From: Sthenelais limicola
Taxonomy: Eukaryota; Annelida; Polychaeta; Phyllodocida; Sigalionidae
Direction of reading: 5' to 3'
Length of the DNA: 64,000 nt
Assembly: GCA_942159475.1 (NCBI GenBank)
Contig: OW804098.1
Coordinates: forward strand, 5,680,383-5,744,382
Shown: in pieces, positions 1 to 12,048 of the stretch
Layout of the letters: each line of letters begins with the position of its first letter
How positions within the stretch are numbered: the first letter of the stretch is position 1
Position numbers and translations under genes: made by a program
Notes under the pieces: model-generated
Told to the model about the DNA's origin: nothing
Databases searched by the model: none
What the model saw: only the letters and a program-made list of their open reading frames with translations

Positions 1-729
1 TTATGCACTGGACAGATAGTTGTACTAATTTTATGTTTGACTATGATCTATTATTTAGAATGCATTAACATTGACAGAAGCTAAGTACCTTAATCATTAA
101 ATGTATTGATTAAAATGTTATGCACATCAATACAAACATTGATATGACATTTGGTAAAGAAACCTGCTGCAGCTGTCGGATGGAGAGAAAACCTATCACA
201 TATGTAAGTGTTGTATTAAATTATATCAATCATGTAATTTTTCCATTATCTGATAATGATATGCAACATTAATAGAGTACATTTTTCAATTTACAACTGT
301 GAATCTTATTCTATAACAGTGGGAATAAAGTACTAATAATTTGTAATCTTTTTAAGTTTTGGATCTTGGATACTTTTTAATTCATGGTTTTTCCATTACC
401 TTATTCCTGTACATGGGTGTGTGGGAGGGTGGGGGTTATGTATCTTCTGCAGCCCCCCCCCCCCCACCTCTACCCACCCCTTTCACAAATGCAAACCTCT
501 CCCTCCAACATAACACATAATATTATTACTGCAATCTGGTAGATATGTATATACTACTGCCAATAAAAATGAATAAAAAAAAAAAATATATGTGAATAAA
601 GGTGGGATAATTTCGGATAATGTTAGGACCATCTGCCTAATTACTTATTCATAAAAAAGACGAAAAGGCCAAAATTATAGAAAAAAAAAATACCTTTGTA
701 GTGATCTTCGCAGGTTTGTTTCCCTTAAC
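1..729. other. AT-rich noncoding stretch
   Basis: I see no coding sequence here. A C-rich run lies near 450-480 and A-runs near 575 and 680. I recognise nothing else. Confidence 0.6.
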
Positions 730-800
730 TATCCGAACGTCCGATATGATTAAACAAAAGGAACAAAAGGCAGTCGCTACCTGTTCTCAAGGGTTTATTT
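730..800 (+). repeat. Dispersed ~70-bp repeat, copy A
   Basis: This segment runs from the word TATCCGAACGTCC to AAGGGTTTATT and is nearly identical to 24066-24135, with only a few mismatches. Copy A abuts a LINE 3' relic and copy B does not, so the segment probably belongs to an interspersed family rather than to that LINE. I do not recognise the family. Confidence 0.75.
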
Positions 801-806
801 AAAAAC

Positions 807-956
807 TTTAAAAAGTCTTACATTTATAAAATAACAACCTTATGGAACAGGCTTCCCCAGAAGCCTCGCGAAATTCCTAATAGAAAAGAATTTAGAACGT
901 ACTTAAAAAACACCTACCCCCAGGAAAACGACAAATACTTGAAAATAGAAGAGTAA
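807..956 (+). pseudogene. C-terminal relic of a LINE reverse transcriptase ORF
   Basis: The frame from about 807 to the stop at 954-956 encodes a peptide with KKSYIYK followed by LWNRLP and a basic, lysine-rich tail. This is the hallmark C-terminus of CR1/L2-type ORF2 proteins (a hydrophobic Tyr segment, then WN.LP). The same pattern recurs at 7431-7700 with FKKSYLYK and LWNNLP, so both probably come from related LINEs. Only about 50 residues remain and no reverse transcriptase core is present, as expected of a 5'-truncated insertion. Confidence 0.6.
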
Positions 957-1694
957 TAGATGTGACAAAAAGTGTATTAATTTTTAACTCTTTCAACACA
1001 TGTTTTATGATGAAAGTATCTGTTCAGGACCCGATGTGCAATAGAACAGTTCTAACCTGATTTTTACCTGGAAATTTACACCTGATTCCGACCTGGTGCT
1101 TTACTAGTGGAAATCGTAAACGATTGTGAGGCTCAAACTTGATTTTACAATGCTCTATGGACCCGATTTATGAATGCAGTTCTCATGCACTCAACAATGC
1201 ACTATTTACCAGGTTATAAAATATGGTTCTGTTGCACTCATCTAGCCTCCTTCAATGCTCTATAGACCTGATATATTTTCCAAAGCATATATATTGCATA
1301 TAGTAGTAATATATTCCTAATACATTTCTAAAGAGTTTGGCATATTTGCTTCACTCCTGGGATAGTAATACATCTTTTTTACTGCTGCATAGCCACTCCA
1401 GACATGGCCCTGCTGGCGGCAAGTACAACCTCTGTGGATAGTTCATTTCCATTGACCAAGATTACAGAGCCTCTCAGCAGACTAGGTATAATCATATGTA
1501 CAGTCATGTGGGTGTTTCGACCACAACATTTCAAACATCAAACAGATAAATTATACAAATAAACTATGGAAGAATATCATTTATAACACTTCTAAATATA
1601 TATGATTTCCAATATGTATAGTTTATAAATGCAACATAAGTGTATTAGCATTACTTTCATTATAAAATAAATTGAAAATGCCAACTGTTCACTA

Positions 1695-1710
1695 GTGGCG
1701 CCACCTAGTG
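1695..1710 (-). promoter_or_regulatory. CTCF-like motif
   Basis: The minus strand reads CACTAGGTGGCGCCAC, close to the animal CTCF core CCASYAGRKGGCRS. It is one of five such words in the window. The call rests on the motif alone. Confidence 0.35.
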
Positions 1711-1842
1711 AAAAACTAGTAATAACACCTAGTGCGAACAAGTGGCATAATGGTGAGCCTATGTGTGATGCACCATCGCCCAGAGAAGGGCAAGCAGTGT
1801 ACTAGTGTAACTAGATATTATACATAATGATTGAATATTATA

Positions 1843-1965
1843 TTTAATTCCTTGAGTAAAATAATTCCAATTCTTGTCTAAATTGTTTTTGGGTATCAAT
1901 GTTTTGTAGCCTGGTAGGGAGAGTATTCCAGGCACATTTGCCTTTGTACAGGAAACTGTTTTGGA
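1843..1965 (-). pseudogene. C-terminal relic of a LINE ORF2
   Basis: Read on the minus strand, this frame contains SFLYKGKCAWNTLP followed by a Gln/Glu-rich tail and a stop at 1843-1845. It matches the WN.LP end that closes many CR1/L2-type ORF2 proteins. About 40 residues survive. The LINE group cannot be assigned from so short a piece. Confidence 0.5.
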
Positions 1966-1999
1966 AGAGGGACGATTTTGGATGTTAGATTTATATATA

Positions 2000-4740
2000 T
2001 AATGTAGTAGCATACACATCTCTCATATCGGGAAGGAATCTAATAAAAAATTTTGAGGATGACACATATCAAAAGCACTGTCATATGTTTGAAACTTGGC
2101 TAACATACACAAACTTTATATCTACAGAAAGCTGAGAGAATGGGAAATTCAACCAAATGCATCATTTTGATCTTAATACAAGCATGAGAGCGGTATAGCC
2201 GCGCGTAATCGTAACTCCCTCCCTCTCCCTCACATAGCAATAGCAAAGAAAGTGCTTCACTGAGTGCATTATAACTGTGTCTTTAACACTAATCAGTAGT
2301 ACATCGCTGGGAGCATCAAAACCACATTTATATGTAGGGTCCATGGAGCATATTGTATTTATTTGAGAATCTCATGTATATTCATCTGTATAACCTAAAA
2401 ATTCTTAACACTTCAATCACAAATAATAGTTCAAACCAAATCTGCACCCACAACTACCATAAAATTCTACAACACAATGAAGCTACAACAGGCAATATTA
2501 CCTGCCACTGCTCACTCACCTGCCTAGCATTCACACCTAATGTCGCACATATCTGACCCTCCACTCTGACACTCACACTCAATTTCTGACACCCATTCAT
2601 AGAAACCCCTCTCCACTAAACTAAACGATGTAATGCTTCCTCCATATTATCCAAATATTACTTCCCAAATTCTCCCCCGGATTTAATCCATCTGCTATTG
2701 ATGAGTGCTGATGAATATGATATCAATTATACACCATATTGTAAAGTAGAGAACTATTATTATTTATAATTCCCTCCCCGTTCTCCTACTGAAATTATAT
2801 TACTGCCAGAATTATGCCATTTCCATGAGTTTTGGGGAACATTCTAATTGCTATCCCATGCTGAGTTTGCAGAACATTTACGCACGGCGATAACGCTCTC
2901 TGTGTTGAAGTGATATCAAAATGGTGCATGTGGTTAAATTCCTCATTTCCTCAGCTCTCTGTAGCTATAAAGTTTGTGCATATTAATTATATTTTTGAGA
3001 CAGAATAAAAGATACTATAATTTACGAATTGTATGAATTCCTCTAGACTTTGACTGACATCCATTAATTCCACTGCATGTAGCTAGTGTATTGATACCCG
3101 ATTTATATACATAAATTTGATACTCATTTTTGGAGTGCATCTGATGATTCACATTGCATCAGGTGCAAAACCAGGTGCAAAACTGCGTTTTTGAGCGGAT
3201 TGCACTTTTGTGACTGGTCAGTGGCACTTCTACATGCACTGGTGGATTTCCCAATGCACATAGGGGAGGGTAAATATTTCAGTTCGAGACAAGTGTTCTT
3301 TGGAGCCTGACATCACCCTGAAAATATTACCCACAACTAGTATAAAACTCACCGAAGTTAGTATTGGGCATCTCTAAATTCCTGAAATATTTGTGAATTA
3401 GACGATGTTAATATTTTACTATGACTGTATGAACTGTATGAACATGTTGATGTTGGAAATTATATGGTGAAGGGGGGTGGGGGGCAAATAAGCATGTAAG
3501 ACTTATGATCAAGACCGAGACATCGGAAAAATCGGTTTATCCGATGGGAATGGATGGGGAATAACTACTGTTACCTTGTTGTTTTATCACTATTAAACTA
3601 CCACTTCAAAAATTTGAAATATATCTAATTTAATTTCCCTTCCAGTAAAGGTGGGGGAATTGAACAATGGTCCAGTACAGGTCCAGAAGTTCATATTATT
3701 GGCTTACAAAAGGAGGAAAGCGGAAGGTACCAAGATATGTTATCGCTAAAATTACCTGAATTTTTTAAAAAAGGAAAGTGATTAATCTACACTGTCACAA
3801 CTCCCTAGTACAAGGTGGTTGATGTTTAGTTGCAGTAGTAACTAATAATTTTTTAGTTCCAGAGGAACTTATAATTCATCTCAACTAACTTTGTCCATAA
3901 AGGTCTCTCGACAGCACTTATTGTTCAGATGAGTACACTTCAACATCAGCAAACAAGACTGCAAAGATTCACCAATGCATCGCCTCGTTTCAAATGGAAA
4001 TATAAACTCTACACCAAATCTTGATCGATTTGAATCGTTACTGCATTAATGATAAAACTATAATTGCATTGATTAAAACATTACACGGACCTCCACTTAA
4101 ATATGAGACTCCACTCATGACTTTCGGACACTGATTTTCTATAGTTAAACGGTTTAACTATTAAGGTATAGACTATTTAAGTAAAACTATCTGTTAGTTT
4201 AAGGATCATTTTCAAACATTTGTAACTTTTGTAAGATTTACGTAAATATCAACCTCAACAATATCGGGGGAGTTGATTCCATATATCTTATTAACACCAA
4301 TATTCAGTTTAAAAATTTGGTCAATTTTGTTCACCACTTTTTTATTTACTCTCAGAAAATCATCATTTCATCATTTTTGGATGGACCATTGCTGGGCCTA
4401 GCTGGTCTGTAATCATATGAATGTTTATTTAATGGCTTAGTGGACGCCGCCAACAGCCACCACAGGCTTGGTGGGCAGTGTGGGCACTACCATCAGATAG
4501 TGATGTGGCTCAAAGAGAGTGGTCTAACCCAAACTCCACCACCGCCCACCCACCCACCCACCCTCCCACCCCACCCCACCACGCCCATCACCCAAAGGTG
4601 GTATGCCACGCGCTGAAGAGAGCAATTTAAGCCACCTATGAAACTGAACTGGTCTTGTTGGTCTGCCTAACGAGAGTGGTGTGCCTGAGTGTGGGGAGTG
4701 GACGGGTATCAAGACTAATCATGACTAAACAATTTCACAT
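2000..4740. other. Noncoding stretch
   Basis: I found no convincing gene. The short ORFs are of chance length and composition. A C-rich run of CCCACC words lies near 4540-4580. Confidence 0.5.
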
Positions 4741-4752
4741 TAATATTATATA

Positions 4753-6030
4753 TGGTCAGTTCTCACGAAATGGGTACACGGGGGTATTTTTGCTAAAATT
4801 TCAAATGCATTGAAACTTTTTGCCATTTGCACATATCATTGTACATATATTGAAGGGTTCAAAATAAAAATTGGGAACACTAATTTTGAAAACTGTGCAT
4901 TTGGTGGGATATTCATTTTCTAACGTTGCCATACCAATGCTTTTAGATAGAAATATGGTAGTGGTAATGAAGACCATTTTTTTAGATTTCAATATTTTTT
5001 TAAATTATTCTATTGTTAAGCTTAAGTTTCAACTGAAACATTGGTTGAAAATTAGATTTTTTTTTCATTTTTCTATTTTTAGGAACTACATTTGAAAATC
5101 GTATCATTATTTTGACACTTAAAATCAAAGGACATGGCCTTGTTCTATACCTTGTCAAATATTCATGATTTCTCAAAATCAATATTTTTTTATTGATTCT
5201 TATAGCAAAATGACATAGCTTTCCCATTATATTACATGTCATTGGCGTCAACTAAAATTATTCTGTACCATTATTTTGTGTTGCCACCCCACTGCTGCAT
5301 CGGGGTGGCAACACCAGCTAAATTCAGTCCAAAAATAGCAGAAAAAATGTTAGATTGAAATTAAAAAAATTATGGCATGAACCTCTAAACAGATGCTTTA
5401 AAATGACTAAGTTTCATTAGATAATCTAAAATTGTTTAGGCACAGTTTTGAAATGAATGTCGTTGGGTTGGCAACGTTAACACTTCCCCAACATGACCTT
5501 TTTTTAATCATTCAGTTCTCATTGAAACAGTTTTTCGAGTATGTGATTAGTCAATATTTCAATTTAAAATAGAGTTGTTGGAGATTACATTCCATGAACA
5601 AATTCTGACTAAATATTTATTTTTCATCCTTTGGCAACCACTTCAAAAGAGTGTTGGGATGGCAACGTTAAAATTCCCCAAATCAAAAAGTGAATTTAAA
5701 GAAATTGAAAATATTTTGAAACACTATATTTGTTATGTATGAATAGCCAACAGGTGTAAGCATTATTACAGACACATATTATAATCATTTGATGTTTTTT
5801 ACAATGCTGAGTAAACTTTATTTGACAAAATATATTTTTTCTCTTCAGAAAAGTGTGTAATTTAGGTAGTTTTCAGCATATAGGGCGGCCATTTTTTATT
5901 TTAGCTCTATAAAAGTATATGTCCCCTCAAAGGTCCATATAAGGTGCATCGTTTGATATAATATTTATTCATATACAGGAAAATGATGAGTCCAAAATTA
6001 CCTGTGTGCTCTTTTCGTGAGAACTGACCA
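4753..6030. mobile_element. 1.28-kb nonautonomous DNA transposon with terminal inverted repeats
   Basis: The left end TGGTCAGTTCTCACGAAA (4753-4770) is perfectly repeated in inverted form at 6013-6030. Similarity continues inward for about 12 more bases with mismatches. Both ends are flanked by TATATA, compatible with a TA or TATA target duplication, but the palindromic flank prevents exact assignment. The inside has no transposase-like ORF. It carries a 13-bp-stem hairpin at 5278-5314 and two further copies of the word TGGCAACGTTAA (near 5470 and 5658). Superfamily not assigned. Confidence 0.7.
5278..5314. repeat. Perfect inverted repeat inside the TIR element
   Basis: GTGTTGCCACCCC (5278-5290) pairs exactly with GGGGTGGCAACAC (5302-5314) across an 11-nt loop. 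The half-site GTTGCCA also recurs, inverted, elsewhere in the element, so the hairpin is probably a structural part of this transposon. Confidence 0.8.
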
Positions 6031-6044
6031 TATATATCAGGATG

Positions 6045-6170
6045 GTATAAGATAGACACAATACCCAATAAGACACTGAGAGATAAAGTTTTTTTGTTGT
6101 TGTTTATTTATTCACGACCATACATGTTTCGGAGATGGGTTGTCTCCTTCTTCAGTGGTCAGTGGATATA
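6045..6170 (-). repeat. Retroelement 3'-end relic with GAAGAAGG...CCGAAAC hairpin
   Basis: On the minus strand, CTGAAGAAGGAGA is followed by an AACCCA loop and TCTCCGAAACATG, forming a GGAGA/TCTCC stem. The stem precedes an A-rich stretch containing AATAAATAAA. GAAGAAGG-stem-CCGAAAC words of this form are widespread in metazoan repeats and, as I recall, are linked to Penelope-like elements. No coding sequence accompanies this one. Confidence 0.4.
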
Positions 6171-6844
6171 TTATTATATATATATATATTTTATTTCTCT
6201 CTTCAAACCAGTTACAATATTCTTTTTATTTCTTTTGGAGGAAAATGGGTTACCCATCTAACATCAATGTTTTTCTTCCAAGGATCACAACGTAAATCTG
6301 TAATTTTTAAGTAATGACAAGATATTATACAACCAGACAAAATGATTACCTTAACTGTTATGTCCATTGTATCTGGTGATAATTAACAATTTTATTTTTG
6401 TATACTTGATATCAATGCTGACCTGTCCTGTTTCAGCCTATCAAGTGATTATCAATATTCATGGGTTGCCCTAAACAAATTGCAACAGAATTTCTGTTTG
6501 CTGGAATCTCTTCCTTATATATCCCTTGTTGGCGCCAAATAAAGTTTACCTCTCTAGCTGCGAGGGCATTTCCTGATTTTGGTGGCCTATTTTTACGTTT
6601 TCACTTATAACTCTGAAAATACTCTTTATATCAAATCAATATATATCTTATCTTGCCCACCACCCTTCCTTTGCCAATTTTCAATGGGCTGCCGAACGGA
6701 TTGCTAAATGCTACCAAAGCGGTTGAACCTCCACCTGAAACCTAAGTATTCAGGCTCCCTAAGGCAAAGTCTTTTAGCAGCCCTTGGTCTGGCTCGAACA
6801 TCCAACCATCTGATGTGTCTGAGCCACTATCTAAGTCCAATTTC

Positions 6845-7307
6845 TCAAGTGTGATAGACCTTGGTTCTATGAACACCGCTAAGTGTCACAGTCCAACCAA
6901 TATTCACTTCACTCACGTTCATAGTCTTAATAGAGGAAACTTCTTTATTTTCACCATGCTTTTTCCATTGCTTGCACATAGAATATCCAAATTTTGCCAA
7001 ATAAAAAAGTCCTGACCAATCCGGATTATATTGGTGCACATAATACAAATCTGCACCCAGAATCCCATCTTCAGGGCCCTTTAAACTGCTGACTACAAGA
7101 CATGTAATCATATACGTCCGACCTGATACTTCATATGGACAGAGTACACTCCCATATGTAGTTATAGGCATTCCATTACCCATAGAGCACGCCATATGTA
7201 CCAAAATTATAGGCGGCGCATGTGGAAGGGAGTCATAGAATTTTTTGGTGATCAAGCTAGTTGTAGCACCCGGATCTACCAAGAAAAATCCATTCTCCCC
7301 GACTATA
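6845..7307 (-). pseudogene. Retropepsin-like aspartic protease of an LTR retrotransposon
   Basis: A minus-strand frame encodes an N-terminal GENGFFLVDPGATTSLI and, about 75 residues later, GILGADLYY. These match the two signature blocks of retroviral-type proteases: the catalytic D(T/S)GA loop preceded by hydrophobics, and the ILG.D block. The catalytic triplet reads D-P-G instead of D-T/S-G, which should abolish activity. The frame opens upstream of the first possible start, so the original protein was longer. It lies downstream, on the same strand, of the gag-like relic at 8549-9966, and a LINE fragment sits between them. Together they look like remains of one gag-protease element. Confidence 0.6.
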
Positions 7308-7430
7308 CAGGTCTACAGGGGCATACTATCTCTCCCTCATTAATATCTTAGAAGGGATCTCCAGAGTTTCCAGTTGTTGAACAGATACCTTCTGAATCCG
7401 AGCAGACTTCTTCTGATCTTCTGACACATA

Positions 7431-7700
7431 TTGGAAAGGGCCCATAGTAGATCACTGAACAAATCTTATGTAGATAGAAAAGGAGTCAACTTAAGGAGAC
7501 TAGCCCACGGAAAGAAGTTGAAGGTCCCGCTTCCTAATAACGAGACTTTCAAGAAATCTTATCTTTATAAAATGGCTACGTTGTGGAATAATCTACCTGA
7601 CAAGATACAAATTTTTCCATTAAAGGAGTTTAGGTATTACTTAAAGCATATTTATCACCAAGACTTTGATACATTTTTCAATGATACACCTCAAAAATAA
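7431..7700 (+). pseudogene. C-terminal fragment of a CR1/L2-type LINE ORF2
   Basis: An open frame of about 89 codons ends in FKKSYLYK, LWNNLP and an Arg/Tyr/His-rich tail before the stop. Upstream is a basic Lys/Arg-rich segment. This is the typical last ~80 residues of LINE ORF2, downstream of the reverse transcriptase. It lies on the opposite strand to, and between, the gag and protease relics, which suggests a 5'-truncated LINE inserted into an older LTR element. Confidence 0.6.
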
Positions 7701-7719
7701 GAAGGGGAAAGGGATAAAC

Positions 7720-8540
7720 TTAGGGGATAGTGGGTAATCATATTGTGATTATGAATTCTTAGTAAGAGTGCTACTCTAATCTATAGTAGCAAATTGAAAC
7801 TTGAAAAAGTTGTCATCATCAAAGGCCTGTAAGTCCTGAGAATATAAAGACCGATATAACGGTAACTAACCTAACAAAATATTCATATATTTTAATTTGT
7901 ACCGAATCAGGAATATGGAAAAACTGATTAAAACAGTCTTCACTGTAGTGTTTCCTCCTAATACCAAAGGAGTTTATTTTATTGTATTAAAAAAAATTCC
8001 TATTATATAGTTGATTGTTAACCAGTCTAACTGTCATAATAGTTAGGCTGTATATTACTGTAAGCTTACTGTAAATTGGTTAGCTGCTATTTGAATTTTG
8101 AAGAATGTATCCATATCTTCAGGTTAAATTAGTATCCTTTGAAAATGTACATTGGAAATGTCAAGTCTCCCTAGTAGAAGGGTTTCTATAAAAAAATTCA
8201 TAAATTCTCTCATATTCGAAAAAGTATATCTTTGAATGGAGATGTATAATTGAATGTGAGTTATGTTTTAATCACACAATGTAATCATAGTAAATTGAGT
8301 ACTGTAAACTTTTAATCACACAATGTATTTAAAGCAAATCGCTAACTGTGAAACTTCTCGAAACTAACTTTTATTTTCCATTCACTCGCTTGTACCGCAT
8401 TATAATATTTTCGTTTTAAGGGACCCTGTGGAAGAACTCATTGTAACGCACTGCAACTCTGAGAGGGACTGTTTCCCCATTCGATAATGCATTATACTGA
8501 TGTACATGTCTATTGAATAAAAATTATTATATATATATAT
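7720..8540. other. Noncoding stretch
   Basis: This is AT-rich sequence with an (AT)n run near 8525-8540. It separates the gag and protease relics, and I see no gene in it. Confidence 0.5.
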
Positions 8541-8548
8541 ATCTTTGT

Positions 8549-9966
8549 CTACCAGAATAACCTGCCCTGACTCAGCTTGGTACTCGGGCTGCCCCCAACG
8601 GATACAAGGCCCTCACCCGAGCCTTCCTCTACCAATTTAGGAAGAAATCCACCGTTCGGCAGCGGCCTAGGACCTCTAGCTATTGGATCGGGTAGCTTCT
8701 TGTCGCTAAGCTTTAACCCTATCATACACACCGGTGCCTGGGCTGGATTCCCAGTTTCTGTACTACTACCAAGATCCTCGCGGACTGTGGTACTAACAAG
8801 CGTGTTGTCCAAGGCTCCCGTCTCGCCTTCTACAGGAGCTGAACCTAGTTTCCCGAAGCAGCAGGCTTCTCTTTAGAAGCATCTGCCTTCTTCAGGAGTT
8901 TGAGAAGTGCTACCTTCTTAGGACAAGCCGAGGCGAAATGTCCCTCCTCACTACAAAAATAGCACCTCCGAACCTGCCAGGCTCTCTTTCTCTTCGCTCC
9001 AGCAGTCTGCGTTGTCTGCTGAGCAGAGGAGTCTGTCTTTTTCATTCCTTGCCAGGCCTGGAGAGCTTGCACTACCACATTGGTGAGATCATTGGACTGA
9101 TCATCTTCCTCAGAATCCTGCAAAGCTAGCACCTGGCTCACCTGAACCATGGCCGTTTCTTTGGCAATTGCTTTCTTGCTTTTCTTGGACTTCAGCTGTA
9201 GCTCCTTCCAAAGGAATAGCAACAGCCAACGGTCCTATGGCAGCGGCTTGGAAAACAACAGCGTTAGCAAAGTCCATGTTACAACTTTCCCCCACCTCGA
9301 CCCAGTGGATGGCTTGGAGAAGGTCAAACGGCTGTTTTAACTTCACCCAAGCAGCTTTCTCCTGGTCGTTTAAGCCCTTGAGAAAAACTCTCAAGCACAA
9401 AGTGTGCAGGGTATTGTCACATCCAAAACCACACCAAAAGCATGCCTAGCACGTTTGGCTACCTCATTGGCAAACATACAGCTTGGTTGCTTAGGGGTTT
9501 GACGGCAGTTGTAAAACTCGGACTGTTTCTTTTCTAGAGAATGCTCCCCAAATGTGGTCTACGAAACCAACTAGGTCAAGCCCTGGCGGCAAATCTCCCA
9601 TCTCTCTGAGCTGACAGCAACAGCTGTACTTTAGCTGCATAAGGAACTGCTTGGGAGTCCGAGATGTGTCCGCCATGAATCCTTCAAATCCCAGTTCCTA
9701 ATCAATGCCGGCTTTGGGGCATGATTAATATTTGTTGCCAAGAACTGATATCTAAAGGTGAGTTCAGCACCCCTGGCGCCTTCATACTTCAACCCCTGGA
9801 CCACTGATTTATCACGAAAATAGTTGGTCATATGCCGAATTGGAGAGGAATTAATCGCATGAATTCCAGTTAACTGAACACCAGAGTTATCTGGCACTCC
9901 TCCGACTGATACCCACTGCGGATCTATCTTCCTCACATACTGACTATTGTCAACATGTCCCCTCAA
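8549..9966 (-). pseudogene. Frameshifted gag of an LTR-type retroelement with a CCHC zinc knuckle
   Basis: At least four overlapping minus-strand frames can be read in series from about 9966 down to 8549. The first (9631-9966) and second (9491-9676) resemble gag N-terminal sequence. The third (9110-9400) is helical and charged. The fourth (8845-9222) carries CYFCSEEGHFASAC, a retroviral-type CX2CX4HX4C zinc knuckle after a basic KRKRAWQ segment. The next frame (8549-8812) is Pro/Gly-rich. The frame changes show the gene is broken. The zinc knuckle is the firm evidence; the rest follows from context. The protease relic at 6845-7307 is its likely downstream partner. Confidence 0.65.
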
Positions 9967-10224
9967 ATCCCCTTTCCAGTCCCTCCTCCCTCAGTCATGC
10001 TCCCTCAGACCCTCTGCCTTCAGGTCATTGTCCCTCCTCCTCTCCTTCCTCACAACTTCCTCCCTCAGACAAGTCAATCTTCATTTTGGGGCAGCAATTA
10101 ATTAGAATAAAACATATAGATATATATGAAATATGAAAATCCTGGAACCGATCCTGGTGATCACCTGACTTTCAAAGAATGACTGCATAATAAGAAGGGG
10201 ATACTCTCAGACGATATTTGATTA

Positions 10225-10460
10225 ATTCTAGATCCAGAGATCAAAGGTTGCGGGACACTATCCCAGCACATAAGGCATGGGGTTTGGGGCCCATCCTAGC
10301 CCAGAAGCCAAAGCGTTTTCTCTGTGGTGCATTTTAAATATTTTCGGGGGTTAAATCAACAATCCTATAGCTTCACAAACTATAGGATTGTTGGTGTAAT
10401 ATTGTCTAGATAATATAAACTTCTTACTTTGATTCCCATAATACATAGTCATAGCAATGA
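10225..10460 (+). repeat. Dispersed repeat, copy 1
   Basis: This block resembles 42700-42900, sharing CGGGGGTTAAAT and the long word AATATAAACTTCTTACTTTG. The two copies diverge at many positions. Copy 1 has a hairpin (10357-10393) exactly where copy 2 has none. Confidence 0.6.
10357..10393. repeat. 14-bp perfect hairpin within a dispersed repeat
   Basis: CAACAATCCTATAG (10357-10370) is exactly complementary to CTATAGGATTGTTG (10380-10393) around a 9-nt loop. The related repeat at 42700-42900 lacks it, so it looks like an insertion or a local inverted duplication. Confidence 0.75.
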
Positions 10461-11158
10461 GGGTACATTTAAGCTCTTAAATGTACTCTTGTTGGTCATA
10501 GTCAGAAATCAAGAAACATCTACGAAGACATAAAGATGTAAAGTGATGATTTTTTAGGCCCAAGAATATCTTTGCTTGCGATTACATTATGATAAAGTAA
10601 TTTGGGTTGGTAGGTACCTTGATATAATATCATTCATATGGTTGGAAAATTGATGAATTTGTCATTGAAATTCAAAAGTAAAGTCTTAATGATTTGGCAA
10701 CGCTTGAACAAACATGATATATTCAAACGTCTTGGAGCAGATTTCTGTGCGGGCGAGTGGAAGTTACCAAGTCACTAGTCTGCCGGGCGAGCAGAAAAAA
10801 GCCCTGCCAGCTTCACACACTGTGTTTTCAGTGCAGCAATAACCTTGTACCATGTGTATGCTATGATTAGAGGGTCGCACAGGCAACTACAAAGACACAT
10901 GCAGGTTTTGTTTTGTTTTGAATTTATGAAATCGAATCAAGTTATCTGTTATGTCTGTGCCTGTAATGTCTGCCGACCACCAGTCCTTTTATGCCAGGCG
11001 ATCTGAAAATACTGACTAATTTTGAAAAATAAAAAAGCTTGAATTGATTTTTTTTTAGGGTCTCTACTACCTGTACTGTGCCCGTACATCGTTGATGTTC
11101 TGAACTCATATAAAGACAATTTAGATGAACAAAAATAATCTGGGGCATATACTATATT

Positions 11159-11710
11159 AGTCCGGAGGCAGAACCCCATTTTTGGGCTGAACCTTGCGTT
11201 TTGGTCCATACGATGTTTTTTGATTGATTCTAGATCTCCAGAATCTCCTGATTCCAAATCTGCCGGGTGCCACTCTGTAAACCTTGAGGAAAATTATTTA
11301 TCGACATTTGAAAAAAAAAAGTTAAAAATATTAATTTTAATAATTAAAAAAATAATTTCGTCCTAAATATCCACTGTAATTGCATAATTTTGATGGAAAA
11401 TAAACTTTGAACGAGGAATTGCTTATTTCAAGGTCAAGAGAATTCATCATGACCGCTAAAGGTCATATTCAAAGGTCAAAGGTCAAAGGTCAAGGTCAAA
11501 GGTATTTTTGAGGTTTTTTGCAAATAACTCTTGGTCTGACATCTTAGATCAAATTAAATTAACTTTAGGGTACATTATTTCCTATTGATTGATCCCAGTT
11601 ACTTGATTCTACATTCAGAAGTCCTATTACAATTGCTTTTCAAAAGATGAGACTATTTTGTGTTTTTGCCGGAAAATGAAGTAGGCCCTTGTTTCTTGGA
11701 AGCATAGTTG
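11159..11710 (+). repeat. Left arm of a ~550-bp inverted repeat pair
   Basis: From AGTCCGGAGG (11159) to about 11710 the sequence matches the reverse complement of 20468-21019 with moderate divergence. Shared landmarks are AACCTTGCGTTTTGG, TCTGCCGGGTGCCACTCTG, the AGGTCA run, and TCTGACATCTTAGATCAAAT. The arms lie just outside a DIRS-like gag and RT. They could be terminal inverted repeats of that element or two independent copies of a dispersed repeat. Confidence 0.75.
11431..11503 (+). promoter_or_regulatory. Cluster of AGGTCA nuclear-receptor half-sites
   Basis: Exact AGGTCA words start at 11431, 11460, 11473, 11480, 11487 and 11493, giving two DR1 spacings and one DR0 (adjacent) arrangement. 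DR1 AGGTCA is the established binding pattern of HNF4, RXR heterodimer and COUP-TF type receptors. The cluster lies inside a repeat and is repeated in the inverted arm near 20691-20745. Binding is not demonstrated. Confidence 0.4.
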
Positions 11711-12048
11711 AGTATCTGTTATAGATAGAGCTAAATGCTGGTCAGTTGCATTAGGTAATGACTGGGCATTGCGTCTCCCACCAGGGTCGCCACCAGAAGT
11801 GCTCACTGCTGCCACCTACCTCTATACTCCTCCTCCCTACTTCCCCCATCTCGTCCTCTTCCTCTCCCTCACTCTCCTCCAGACGCCATACATTCAACAC
11901 CCCTCATCTTTTCTTCAAGGTCTATATTCAAAATTTGTTGGCCTATAACAGCAAATGCTTCACATTCGCTAAAGAAGCAGTTGGGCAGGACATCATACCA
12001 CCAACACGGGTCAGTTTCAAGTACTGAGATACTCCAGATTATCTCAAA

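Larger units (their letters stand above)
9967..11158. other. Noncoding stretch with repeat relics
   Basis: A CT-rich tract of CCCTC words occupies about 9960-10075, next to the gag relic. A dispersed repeat occupies about 10225-10460. No further gene is seen. Confidence 0.5.

Noticed and set aside
8577..9449. Plus-strand ORFs opposite the gag relic
   Set aside because: They are shadows of the minus-strand gag frames that carry the CCHC knuckle.
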